This document shows, piece by piece, positions 1 through 7,386 of a DNA stretch of 64,000 bases. Made by a program: the position numbers and the translations under genes. The stretch is from Aequorivita sp. UBA3180 (GTDB lineage Bacteria; Bacteroidota; Bacteroidia; Flavobacteriales; Flavobacteriaceae). The notes beneath the pieces were generated by a model that was not told the DNA's origin, made no database searches, and saw only the letters and a list, made by a program, of their open reading frames with translations. The first letter of the stretch is position 1. The number at the start of each line of letters is the position of its first letter. Where the stretch lies: positions 394,893 to 458,892 of the forward strand of contig DEXQ01000018.1 of assembly GCA_002364215.1 (NCBI GenBank). The letters are read 5' to 3'.

Positions 1-538
1 TAAAACAATGGCATTGGCGGGCACACAGCCTTTAACTGATAAAGTACCGGTGGTTTGGGGCCCAAAGGAGCTTGATGAACAGCAATTGGTAACAGATGCT
101 ATAACCAATAGCTTGCAACGTGTAACTTCGGTTTTGAAAGTTTCCAATCCACATACCCATAGAGCTGGCTCATTATTGCATTTGCGCACAGATATAACTG
201 GAATTCTAAAAAATGGAAAAGCTACCTTGACTACAATAGCTGCTGCTCTTCATCCTACACCCGCCGTTTGCGGTACACCACAAAAATTTGCCAAGGAATT
301 TATCCATGAAAATGAAGGCTACGACCGCGAATTTTATACTGGATTTTTAGGGCCCATACGAGAAAATGGAGCAACAGCCTCGCTAATGGTAAATCTACGC
401 TGTATGAAAATAGAAAACAACACTGCCCGTATTTTTGTGGGTGGTGGCATTACTATTGGTTCGCAACCGAGTGACGAATGGCAGGAAACACAAAATAAAA
501 TGCAGACCATGCTGCAAGTATTGCAGCCTATGCTGTAA
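1..538 (+). CDS. menF: Isochorismate synthase, C-terminal part (5' truncated by window edge)
   Basis: This is the C-terminal part of a chorismate-binding enzyme that isomerises chorismate to isochorismate, the entry step of menaquinone synthesis. The open frame runs in from the window edge (codons AAA ACA precede the ATG at 8), so that ATG is internal and the N-terminal half is missing. Visible family features are the KTMALAGT segment, the GSLLHLRTDI region, the HPTPAVCG-P loop, the ENEGYDREFYTGFLGP block and the VGGGIT segment near the end. menD follows after 32 bp, which supports MenF over the related anthranilate, aminodeoxychorismate or salicylate enzymes. Confidence 0.9.
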   Translation, partial: KTMALAGTQPLTDKVPVVWGPKELDEQQLVTDAITNSLQRVTSVLKVSNPHTHRAGSLLHLRTDITGILKNGKATLTTIAAALHPTPAVCGTPQKFAKEFIHENEGYDREFYTGFLGPIRENGATASLMVNLRCMKIENNTARIFVGGGITIGSQPSDEWQETQNKMQTMLQVLQPML

Positions 539-556
539 TAATTTTCGGCGTCTTTG

Positions 557-564
557 TACCTTTG
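557..564 (+). promoter_or_regulatory. Bacteroidota -7 promoter element for menD
   Basis: TACCTTTG matches the Bacteroidota sigma-factor consensus TAnnTTTG. It ends only 6 nt before the menD ATG at 571, so the transcript would start at or next to the start codon. No clear -33 TTG at the usual spacing was found. Confidence 0.5.
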
Positions 565-570
565 CGAAGC

Positions 571-2235
571 ATGAAATTCTCAAATAAGATTCTCTCACAA
601 ACGCTTGTTCAATTATGTTTGGACAAGGGTATAGACCATATAGTTATTTCTCCCGGATCGCGCAGTGCCCCACTTACCATTAGTTTTGGGGAACATCCAG
701 ATTTCAAATGTTTTAGCATAGTGGATGAGCGTTGCGCCGCCTTTTTCGCATTGGGAATTGCGCAACAACTACAAAAACCCGTTGCCGTTGTGTGTACATC
801 TGGCTCGGCTTTGCTCAATTATTATCCCGCGGTTGTCGAAGCGTTTTACAGCGATATTCCATTAGTTGTCATCTCGGCAGATAGACCAGCAAACTATATA
901 GATATTGGTGATGGGCAGACTATCAGGCAGGAAAATGTTTTTGAAAACCACATTCTTTACAGTGCAAATTGCATTGAAGGTGATGACTTTCAGATTAAAA
1001 ATGAAACCGAAATAAATGTTGCCTTAAATACGGCAATCGAGCTGAACGGCCCCGTTCATTTAAACATTCCCTTTTCCGAACCTCTATACCACACTTCGGA
1101 GAACCAAATGGTCTGGCCGCAAAATGTAGCGCCACGTTTGGATAAGGAAACTTTAGAAGAAAATTTGGAACCTTTTTTATCCAAATGGAACCCAAGCAAA
1201 CGTAAAATGATTTTAGTGGGTGTTTTACCTCCAAATAGTGTGGAACAGCGTTTTGTGGAACAACTGGCCAAGGATGAAAGTGTTTTGGTACTGACCGAAA
1301 CCACTTCCAACCTTCATAATGAAAGCTTCATCACAGCCATAGACCAACTTATCGCGCCCTTAAGGGACGAAGATTTTAGAGAATTGCAACCAGATATTCT
1401 CCTCACTTTTGGCGGAATGGTGGTTTCAAAAAAAATTAAAGCATTTTTGCGCAGTTTTCCCCCAAAACAGCATTGGCACGTAGATACCAAAAAAGCCTTT
1501 GATACTTATTTTGTATTGACGCACCATTTCAAAACTACTGTCAATAATTTCTTTGTGAAATTTCTTCCGAAGACAACTGCGGTTGAAAGTGATTACCAAA
1601 AACATTGGCTTGGAACAAAACAATACAGATTGCAACGGCACCAAGCATACGAAAGCGAAATTCTCTATTCGGATTTTATTGTTTTTTGTGAAATATTCCA
1701 CAACCTTCCACAAAATATTCAGTTGCAACTGAGCAACAGCGCAACGATTCGTTACGCCCAACTTTTTGAGATTCCACCTTCTGCCGAAGTTTTCTGCAAT
1801 AGAGGCACCAGTGGAATAGACGGAAGCACGAGTACTGCAGTGGGAGCGGCTTACGCTTCAAAACTGCCTACTGTTTTCATAACGGGCGATCTTAGTTTTT
1901 TCTATGACAGCAATGCGCTTTGGAATAATTATATCCCAAAAAATTTCAAAGTAATAGTTGTGAACAATAGTGGCGGTGGTATTTTCAGAATCCTGCCTGG
2001 CGAAAAGGACACACAGCTTTTTGATACATATTTTGAAACAAAACACAACCTAAGCGCAAAACAGCTTTCGGAAATGTATGGTTTTAAATACGAAACAATT
2101 CACGCAAAAGAAGACTTGGCGATAAGACTAAAAAAATTTTTCAATATAAAGGAAGAGCCTGCTTTGCTGGAAATTTTCACACCTTCGAATGTAAATGATA
2201 AAGTGCTTTTGGATTATTTCAAGTTTATTTTATAA
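571..2235 (+). CDS. menD: 2-succinyl-5-enolpyruvyl-6-hydroxy-3-cyclohexene-1-carboxylate synthase (MenD)
   Basis: This ThDP-dependent enzyme condenses isochorismate with 2-oxoglutarate in cytosolic menaquinone synthesis. The N-terminal Pyr domain shows SPGSRSAPLT (about residues 27-36) and DERCAAFFALG with the glutamate/arginine region. The C-terminal PP domain has GDLSFFYDSNALWNN followed by NNSGGGIF, the ThDP/Mg motif. The length of about 554 aa is normal. The frame is open from a TTG at 562, but that codon lies inside the -7 promoter element, so the ATG at 571 is chosen. The stop overlaps the stop of the convergent 2230-2634 gene by a few bases. The gene follows menF on the same strand. 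Confidence 0.96.
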   Translation: MKFSNKILSQTLVQLCLDKGIDHIVISPGSRSAPLTISFGEHPDFKCFSIVDERCAAFFALGIAQQLQKPVAVVCTSGSALLNYYPAVVEAFYSDIPLVVISADRPANYIDIGDGQTIRQENVFENHILYSANCIEGDDFQIKNETEINVALNTAIELNGPVHLNIPFSEPLYHTSENQMVWPQNVAPRLDKETLEENLEPFLSKWNPSKRKMILVGVLPPNSVEQRFVEQLAKDESVLVLTETTSNLHNESFITAIDQLIAPLRDEDFRELQPDILLTFGGMVVSKKIKAFLRSFPPKQHWHVDTKKAFDTYFVLTHHFKTTVNNFFVKFLPKTTAVESDYQKHWLGTKQYRLQRHQAYESEILYSDFIVFCEIFHNLPQNIQLQLSNSATIRYAQLFEIPPSAEVFCNRGTSGIDGSTSTAVGAAYASKLPTVFITGDLSFFYDSNALWNNYIPKNFKVIVVNNSGGGIFRILPGEKDTQLFDTYFETKHNLSAKQLSEMYGFKYETIHAKEDLAIRLKKFFNIKEEPALLEIFTPSNVNDKVLLDYFKFIL

Positions 2236-2634
2236 ATACCCTTTTGCCCAAATAACGGCTTCCGTTAAATTATCGAACATATGAAATGGTTTCTTGCAGA
2301 ACTTGGATTCTAGTTCTGCATTGGTGTGTCCCACTTCACTATAATTCACAACTGCCACGGCGCGTAATGTAGGTACTTTGTTAAGGTATTTGTAGTCCAT
2401 GGGTTTGATAGAGTAAGAATGGACACGGTTTGATATATACACCCAGCGTTTGGAACCAAGGTAGTTAAGGCCTTTCAACAAAATGGAAAATCCGGTTTTA
2501 TATGACATAACAATGCCTTCTTTTGCTTCAAAAACGACAACCGTATCATAAAAATAAATAACGCCAATATCTGTTTCCAGTTTTTTCTTTAACTGGAAAC
2601 CTGAAGGAAGGTTATGTGGAGCAATTTTTTCCAT
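2230..2634 (-). CDS. Small STAS/SpoIIAA-like protein, unknown role (paralogue A)
   Basis: This is a 134-aa cytosolic protein without signal peptide or membrane segments. It shares a clear pattern with the protein at 8253-8648: a central VYISNR segment, a Y-x-V/I-x-P-x-Y stretch, an A-V/I-x-V segment, the pattern N-A-x-L-E-S-x-F-x-K-K-x-F and a terminal F-x-x-L-x-E-A-x-x-W. The alternation of strands and helices with a C-terminal helix recalls SpoIIAA-like STAS folds, but that assignment is inferred from the pattern only. The gene converges on menD with overlapping stops. Its function is not recognised. Confidence 0.75.
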   Translation of the reverse strand: MEKIAPHNLPSGFQLKKKLETDIGVIYFYDTVVVFEAKEGIVMSYKTGFSILLKGLNYLGSKRWVYISNRVHSYSIKPMDYKYLNKVPTLRAVAVVNYSEVGHTNAELESKFCKKPFHMFDNLTEAVIWAKGYL

Positions 2635-2707
2635 TTTCAGTGTGAATTTACATTTTAAGTTTAATTTGTATATACGTGTTGCTAATTTTTTTTTGACAAG
2701 AATACAG

Positions 2708-2715
2708 TACCTTTG
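2708..2715 (+). promoter_or_regulatory. -7 promoter element for cvfB
   Basis: TACCTTTG lies 5 nt upstream of the ATG at 2721, so the transcript is predicted to be leaderless or nearly so. A TTGAC occurs at 2693-2697 but is too close to be the usual -33 element. Confidence 0.5.
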
Positions 2716-2720
2716 CCACT

Positions 2721-3551
2721 ATGATAAAATTAGGTGATTACAATACTTTGGAGATTCTTCGGGAAACCGAACCAGGTCTATATTTAGGTGATGGTGATGA
2801 AAACGTGGTGCTTTTACCACATAAATACAAACCAGATGAATATGAAATAGGCGATGAGATTAGCGTTTTTATTTACCTTGACAACGAAGAAAGACCTATT
2901 GCCACAACGCTGGATCCTTTTCTGCAATTAAATACATTTGGATATCTACACTGCAGCGACGTAACCGAATATGGCGCCTTTATGGACTGGGGCTTGGAAA
3001 AACAGCTTTTTGTTCCTTTTAAGGAGCAGGCCCGCCCTATGAAAAAGGGCAATTGGTACATTGTCTATTTATATATTGATGATAAAACCAACCGTTTGGT
3101 GGGCAGCAGTAAGACGAATCACTTTCTTCAGAATGAAACCCTGACCGTAGAACCTTTTCAGGAAGTAGATATATTGGTTACGCATTTAACCGAAAAAGGC
3201 GCAAATGTTATAGTTAATGGGCTACACAAAGGATTGATCTATATTGAAGATATTTTTGAAGACATTCGCACTGGGGATAAGATGAAGGCTTTCATTAAAA
3301 AAATTCGTCCCGACAATAAGATTGATATCGTTCTGCAAACCCCAGGTTATAAAAGTATTGAGCCTAATGCAAACTTTATTCGGGAAGAATTGGAAGCTGC
3401 CGGAGGTTTTTTGCCTATTCACGACAAATCAGACCCTGACACAATAAAAAATATGTTGGGGATGAGCAAGAAGAGTTTTAAAAAGGCAATCGGAACGCTT
3501 TATAAAGACAAGCAGATTGTAATTAAAGAGGACGGAATAGAACTGATTTAG
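2721..3551 (+). CDS. cvfB: CvfB-type S1-domain RNA-binding protein
   Basis: This 276-aa cytosolic protein has the layout of the CvfB/YitL family: repeated S1-like OB folds followed by a winged-helix end. The opening MIKLGDYNTLEI and LGDGDENVVLLP, the second S1 unit (GYLHCSDVTEYGAFMDWG), the third unit (NVIVNGLHKGLIY) and the C-terminal LGMSKKSFKKAIGTLYKD winged-helix motif are all present. CvfB proteins are RNA binders linked to virulence-factor and mRNA regulation in Firmicutes; the role in Bacteroidota is not defined. It sits between menD and menB on the same strand with its own promoter element. The terminal codons overlap the stop of the convergent marR gene by 4 bp. Confidence 0.88.
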   Translation: MIKLGDYNTLEILRETEPGLYLGDGDENVVLLPHKYKPDEYEIGDEISVFIYLDNEERPIATTLDPFLQLNTFGYLHCSDVTEYGAFMDWGLEKQLFVPFKEQARPMKKGNWYIVYLYIDDKTNRLVGSSKTNHFLQNETLTVEPFQEVDILVTHLTEKGANVIVNGLHKGLIYIEDIFEDIRTGDKMKAFIKKIRPDNKIDIVLQTPGYKSIEPNANFIREELEAAGGFLPIHDKSDPDTIKNMLGMSKKSFKKAIGTLYKDKQIVIKEDGIELI

Positions 3552-4156
3552 TTAGGTTTTTCTTCAAATTCGGGGCAGTCAACGCGAATGGCTTCGGTTT
3601 TTAATGGTTTTTGAAGATATTCGCAATAATCGCCCCCAGCTTGTTTTGTGTGGAACTTACAGGCAAAACACATCCGCTGCACGCTGATTATTCCAGCTTT
3701 ATTCAAATTGTAAATAAGCTTTACAATGGTTTCATAAACAGTTTCCAGTTGGGCTGCATCAAAAGTGTCAAACTGTTTTTTTAGCGGATTTGCGTAATTT
3801 TCGGTTACTGTAACCAATTCTTTTCCCTTTTCCGAGAGAGCTATTAAATAACTTCGGCTGTCGGGTTTTGAATAATCCTTTAAAATTAATTTTTTCTGCT
3901 CCAACGATTTCACGGCATCACTGATGGTGGGCTTTGTAACATCTAATTCCTTAGCGAGATAACTAACTGTACAAAGTGAACTTTTGTGATAGGCAATAAA
4001 AATTAGTATTTGAATCTGTATTGGACTCACGCCAGATTTTTTTGCTTCGGCCCAAAGAAGTGTTCGGAAAACTTCTGAAATCCGTTCAAGACCAACTACT
4101 ATTTTATTGCTCACACTTTCTTGCTGAAAGGAAGTATCGAAAACACTTTTTTCCAT
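3548..4156 (-). CDS. MarR-family transcriptional regulator with cysteine-rich C-terminal tail
   Basis: This winged-helix repressor is about 202 aa from the chosen ATG at 4156. The core matches MarR: SPIQIQILIFI, then LAKELDVTKPTISDAVKSLEQKKLI as the recognition helix and DSRSYLIALSEKGKEL as the wing. Unusually, a tail after residue 165 contains RMCFACKF, DYCEYL and VDCPEF, four cysteines that could bind a metal or sense thiol oxidation. The frame extends upstream to 4192, but those codons are made of a perfect 11-bp-arm palindrome, which is better read as an operator, so the 4156 ATG is preferred. Autoregulation is inferred. Downstream on the same strand there is nothing else in the unit. Confidence 0.9.
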   Translation of the reverse strand: MEKSVFDTSFQQESVSNKIVVGLERISEVFRTLLWAEAKKSGVSPIQIQILIFIAYHKSSLCTVSYLAKELDVTKPTISDAVKSLEQKKLILKDYSKPDSRSYLIALSEKGKELVTVTENYANPLKKQFDTFDAAQLETVYETIVKLIYNLNKAGIISVQRMCFACKFHTKQAGGDYCEYLQKPLKTEAIRVDCPEFEEKPN

Positions 4157-4162
4157 AATAAA

Positions 4163-4190
4163 GCCTGTTAGGGGGTATACCCTAACAGGC
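4163..4190. promoter_or_regulatory. 28-bp perfect palindrome, likely MarR operator
   Basis: Arms GCCTGTTAGGG (4163-4173) and CCCTAACAGGC (4180-4190) flank the spacer GGTATA. The element ends 7 bp before the marR ATG at 4156, the expected place for an autoregulatory operator. The GTTAG half-site recurs in the near-palindromes at 4194 and 5543. Confidence 0.65.
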
Positions 4191-4193
4191 AAA

Positions 4194-4208
4194 GTTAGTA
4201 TTCCTAAT
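4194..4208. promoter_or_regulatory. Operator-like near-palindrome GTTAGTATTCCTAAT
   Basis: This 15-bp imperfect inverted repeat (5 of 7 arm positions match) lies between marR and the 3' end of the DUF2024 gene, next to the larger palindrome. It resembles the site at 5543-5557 upstream of the thioredoxin-like gene. A role as a second MarR site is inferred. Confidence 0.35.
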
Positions 4209-4224
4209 TACTTTTTCAAATTTT

Positions 4225-4488
4225 TTAGGCACAGTTTTCCATTTCCAAAATATAAAAACCTTTATCGGGGACTGCTGCTTCTATTTCTGGCGTTGCGTTT
4301 TCAATATGACAAAAATTACATCTTTTTGAATTGAATGCTTCAGTTTTAAACGGTTTGCTATCTAAATACTGTTTACCGTAACCATAAATTCGCTTTTCAT
4401 CCCGCATCTCTTCACAAACTAAAATATCGAAATGCATTCGCGATCCATTATGTCTTTCCACATAAGTGTCCCAAACTGCTATTTTCAT
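4225..4488 (-). CDS. DUF2024 family protein
   Basis: This is an 87-aa cytosolic protein with the family opening MKIAVWDTYV, followed by MHFDILV, YGKQYLDSK and a C-terminal CNFCHIE motif that places two cysteines close together. No function is established for DUF2024. The start is taken at the ATG at 4488; the frame also contains a TTG at 4494 that overlaps the stop of the preceding gene. It is the last gene of a three-gene minus-strand group (thioredoxin-like protein, exported protein, DUF2024) that runs toward marR, so thiol or electrophile stress is a reasonable but unproven context. Confidence 0.88.
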   Translation of the reverse strand: MKIAVWDTYVERHNGSRMHFDILVCEEMRDEKRIYGYGKQYLDSKPFKTEAFNSKRCNFCHIENATPEIEAAVPDKGFYILEMENCA

Positions 4489-4490
4489 AA

Positions 4491-5210
4491 TCAATTGTTT
4501 TTAACGGTATAAGGTAATGATAAATTACCGCTAGCTACACTGTAAACTTTATACACGCCAAGCATTGGCTTGTCCATATTTTCAGTATTTACCTGCATAT
4601 ACGCAGCGACGCCATCATAATTGAAACTGGTTTGATTGTTCATTCTGTATTTTGGAACCACAACTTTAATAGTATTGTTTATTGCCTTGACCCCATAGCC
4701 GGGAGAGTCCATATACATTGGCATTCCAGGGTTGGTGGGTGGCAGTTTTACCGTTGAATCGTCTTTTTTAAACTGCTTTACAGCAAGTCCTCCTTCAACT
4801 CTTTTATCTTCAACCAAAACAACCCAATGTGGATGCCAGATTACACCATCATTGTCATATTTACTATCCATATTCTCGTCCCATAGTGGAGTGTCATCAA
4901 AATCTGGGTGGGAGGTAAGGGCCAAGGCTACAATTCCATCAGTTTCACTGAACCCAACATCTGTAGACTTTAACGAAGTAGGGAAAACATATCCCAAAAC
5001 AGGAGCTCCGTTCATTTTACCGGCAGGACTTGGAGTAGTGGCGCCTGCATTTCCGGCTACCGTTATTTCCCAAACTAAAACATCTAAACCAGCATGATAT
5101 GTAACTTCGGCTTTTGTAATTTTTAAATCATCATTACCATATTCTGAATTTTGTGAGTGGGCAATAGTTGCCAGCAAAAGTGTTGCTATTATAAATATTG
5201 ATCTTTTCAT
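4491..5210 (-). CDS. Exported protein of unknown function in the MarR-linked group
   Basis: This 239-aa protein has a Sec signal peptide (KRSIFIIATLLLATIAHSQ), so it is periplasmic or further exported. The mature part starts with NSEYGNDDLKITKAEVTYHAGLDVLVWEI, suggesting a beta-rich fold, and contains WHPHWVVLV, a histidine/tryptophan cluster that could bind a ligand or metal. There is no lipobox, no cysteine and no T9SS tail. It follows the thioredoxin-like gene after 50 bp and almost abuts the DUF2024 gene, consistent with one transcript. No family name is recognised. Confidence 0.85.
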   Translation of the reverse strand: MKRSIFIIATLLLATIAHSQNSEYGNDDLKITKAEVTYHAGLDVLVWEITVAGNAGATTPSPAGKMNGAPVLGYVFPTSLKSTDVGFSETDGIVALALTSHPDFDDTPLWDENMDSKYDNDGVIWHPHWVVLVEDKRVEGGLAVKQFKKDDSTVKLPPTNPGMPMYMDSPGYGVKAINNTIKVVVPKYRMNNQTSFNYDGVAAYMQVNTENMDKPMLGVYKVYSVASGNLSLPYTVKNN

Positions 5211-5260
5211 CTTTGTTTATTTAAATACAAAGGCTTTCAGTAGAAAACCTTTATGGTTAA

Positions 5261-5494
5261 TTAATTTTTTAAATCGGCCATAGAGGCGCCATAGTTAATG
5301 TGTAACACATTACCAGTAGGAGTAACCAATGCTGGAACGGATTTTACACCTGCATTTTCGGCTTGTGGAATTTGTGATTTTTGCTCACCAAGATGAACCA
5401 CCTCAACTGTAGCGGGATCCAACAATTCGAGAATTTCGTTTTCGGCGTTTACGCATACGGGACAACCCGCGTGATAAAAAACAGACTTTTTCAT
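5261..5494 (-). CDS. Thioredoxin/glutaredoxin-like small protein (CPVC)
   Basis: This 77-aa protein has a single thioredoxin-fold core: MKKSVFYHAGCPVCVNAENEIL with the redox motif CPVC at residues 11-14, then VKSVPALVTPTG, where the cis-Pro loop (VPALV) is visible. The length fits a minimal glutaredoxin-like domain. There is no signal peptide, so it is cytosolic, and it probably acts as a thiol reductant or disulfide exchanger. It is the first gene of the minus-strand group ending at DUF2024, and an operator-like near-palindrome lies about 50 bp upstream. Confidence 0.85.
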   Translation of the reverse strand: MKKSVFYHAGCPVCVNAENEILELLDPATVEVVHLGEQKSQIPQAENAGVKSVPALVTPTGNVLHINYGASMADLKN

Positions 5495-5542
5495 AATTAA
5501 TAAGGATTTAAGTTTAACAGCAATATTGCTTTAGCAAATATA

Positions 5543-5557
5543 GTAAGGAATCCTAAC
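5543..5557. promoter_or_regulatory. Operator-like near-palindrome GTAAGGAATCCTAAC upstream of the thioredoxin-like gene
   Basis: Six of seven arm positions are self-complementary around a central A. It shares the GTTAG/CTAAC half-site with the marR operator and with the 4194-4208 site. It is placed upstream of the first gene of the MarR-linked group, so MarR repression of the group is inferred. Confidence 0.45.
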
Positions 5558-5610
5558 TAAATAAAATAAAATTGATTTTATTTATATCTTAACACTAAAG
5601 TCATAAATTA

Positions 5611-6063
5611 TTAATAACCGTTTATACGGTACGGAGCGCAGCGGGGGCACACGCCGTAGGGAGGACAGGAGTCGGCAAAAAGAAAACCACGGGAAGCGTC
5701 TTTGTAAGCAATATTCTTTACTTTGGTTGAACCGTCAGCATTGTAACTGCTATTGCCATAAACACCATATTCTTTAGGGTCTAAAGAAATTTGAATGTCA
5801 GATTTCACGTAGTTTTCACTAGCTGCCATCGCATCATACATACTTACCGGTTCCCGATAATTGTTTTTATTCATTTTAAATGAAGGAAGCTTGCTTGAAA
5901 TCTTTTTCGAAAAGCCTGAATTGGAAGGTAGTAGCGAAGTGCTCATTAAACTTTCAACTTCTGGCAAGTTTACAAAGTCCAATTTTAGTTTATTGGACTC
6001 AAAATCCAACTGTGCCAAGGCGATCAGTGGAAATAGAAAAAGAAGAAATAGCAATTTTTTCAT
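5611..6063 (-). CDS. Small secreted protein with cysteine-rich tail, unknown
   Basis: This 150-aa protein begins with a Sec signal peptide (KKLLFLLFLFPLIALAQ). The mature chain is polar, with LDPKEYGVYGNSSYNADGSTKVKNI in its second half, and it ends in a compact cysteine cluster (DSCPPYGVCPRC followed by APYRINGY). The three cysteines within eight residues could form disulfides or bind a metal. It is a single gene between the thioredoxin-like gene and the C1 peptidase on the same strand. No known family was recognised. Confidence 0.75.
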   Translation of the reverse strand: MKKLLFLLFLFPLIALAQLDFESNKLKLDFVNLPEVESLMSTSLLPSNSGFSKKISSKLPSFKMNKNNYREPVSMYDAMAASENYVKSDIQISLDPKEYGVYGNSSYNADGSTKVKNIAYKDASRGFLFADSCPPYGVCPRCAPYRINGY

Positions 6064-6135
6064 CAGACAAAGGTAACAAAAGTTAGGCCAAGTTTAAACC
6101 CAATCTAAATTCAAAACGTTGCGAAAAATTGGTTA

Positions 6136-7254
6136 TTATAAACTCAAGCTTTTGGCGGTATTTTTAGGTACTGCATCTTGGTGAACCGTAATGCTTATTG
6201 CCTTTAAGCGCATATAGGCCTCGCTAAAATATACATATCCGCCGTTGGCTACGCGCGTTTCGTCTGTTCCCCAACTGTTTTTTACTTTGTAATATTTTGT
6301 TCCGTTTTGGTCGCGGAGCATTCCGGTTATGTGCATTAAGTGATCGTCAGTGGTATCATAGTTTTCAAATTCTTGCTGACGGTATTCCTGTGTGATTTTT
6401 CTTTCTGGGTAAACGCCCTGCAAGGCTTTAATATTATTTTCCGTTTCTTGCGGAATAACCGCTACGCCATCTTTTGAGGAAAAGGTTTTTTCGCTCACAT
6501 CGCAGTCCAATTCAACAGTAAAGCCGTTTTCCAAAGCATTATCAATAGTAGCCATCATTTCATCCAACGGAATGTTATAAAAGCTGCCATTGCTCCAATT
6601 GTCCGGGATGTTCAAGATAAATTTTGAATAAAATGGAGCGTGGGTAAAACTGGTAAGGTTCACGTAATCTGCAGGCTGTATTTGGGTCATTGCCAAAAAG
6701 GTTTGTGGCGTGTATTGTTTCCCTTCATAAGTGAAGTTGGTTACGTTTTTCCCGATGTAGGCATCCAGTACCCCTTCAATTGCAGCGCGCCATTTTTTGC
6801 TCAGTTTTCTTCCGGGATTGTCCACGTATGTTTTCAGCATTGCTTCTAAAACTGCAACCATTTCGGCGTGGTTATGGGTTGTTACTCCAGCATCCAAACC
6901 ATCAAAAACCGCTTCGGGTACCAAACCATATTTTTCTACGGAATTCATTACATCGTGCGCTAAGCCACCTTCACTGAACTGCGCTTTTCCTTGGCGCATA
7001 ATAAAGTTTTCAGCTTTTAACGGGTAGGTGTTTCGCACTTGGTACATTTCGCTTAAATCAATATTTTTTCCTGTAAGACGAATAATTTCAGACTCTAAAA
7101 ATGATGAAGCAGAAAAACTCCAACAAGTTCCGGTTATGCCTTGGCTTATAACGGGAGTAGTTTCAAGGTCTGTAATGGTTGTAAATTTATAGGCTTCTTG
7201 AGCGGAAAGTGTTACTGTGAAAAGTATTATGAAGAAGAAAAGTAAATGTTTCAT
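6136..7254 (-). CDS. Exported C1-family cysteine peptidase (bleomycin hydrolase/PepC-like)
   Basis: This 372-aa papain-fold peptidase carries a Sec signal peptide. The catalytic motifs are visible: Q-GITGTCWSFS with the nucleophilic cysteine near residue 44, the histidine in DHLMHITGM and the asparagine in KVKNSWGTD. The YQVRNTYP and GGLAHDVMN segments are typical of the C1B (aminopeptidase C/bleomycin hydrolase) branch rather than classical papain. Bacteroidota carry secreted relatives that probably act as periplasmic or extracellular aminopeptidases. It is monocistronic, with an inverted-repeat element directly upstream. Confidence 0.9.
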   Translation of the reverse strand: MKHLLFFFIILFTVTLSAQEAYKFTTITDLETTPVISQGITGTCWSFSASSFLESEIIRLTGKNIDLSEMYQVRNTYPLKAENFIMRQGKAQFSEGGLAHDVMNSVEKYGLVPEAVFDGLDAGVTTHNHAEMVAVLEAMLKTYVDNPGRKLSKKWRAAIEGVLDAYIGKNVTNFTYEGKQYTPQTFLAMTQIQPADYVNLTSFTHAPFYSKFILNIPDNWSNGSFYNIPLDEMMATIDNALENGFTVELDCDVSEKTFSSKDGVAVIPQETENNIKALQGVYPERKITQEYRQQEFENYDTTDDHLMHITGMLRDQNGTKYYKVKNSWGTDETRVANGGYVYFSEAYMRLKAISITVHQDAVPKNTAKSLSL

Positions 7255-7260
7255 TGTTTA

Positions 7261-7336
7261 TGTCAGGTCGAGCGCAGTCGAGACCTTATTTAAGTTACAA
7301 GTTAGAATGACCTCTCGACTGCGCTCGAGCGGGACA
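7261..7336. repeat. Inverted repeat with TCGAGCGCAGTCGAGA arms
   Basis: The arm at 7261-7285 (core TCGAGCGCAGTCGAGA) is repeated in inverted orientation at 7311-7336, with about 25 bp of loop. It lies between divergent genes (C1 peptidase and menB), so it is not needed as a terminator for either. Short GC-rich elements with this core are common in flavobacterial intergenic regions; a REP-like origin is inferred. Confidence 0.6.
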
Positions 7337-7386
7337 TTGCTTTATTTAATATTTTGATTTCATATATTTACGCTAAAATAATAATT

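Noticed and set aside
562..570. TTG at 562 as menD start
   Set aside because: It overlaps the -7 element TACCTTTG, so it cannot be in the mRNA; the ATG at 571 also fits family N-termini.
4157..4192. N-terminal extension of MarR to 4192
   Set aside because: The extra codons consist almost wholly of a perfect palindrome that is better explained as an operator.
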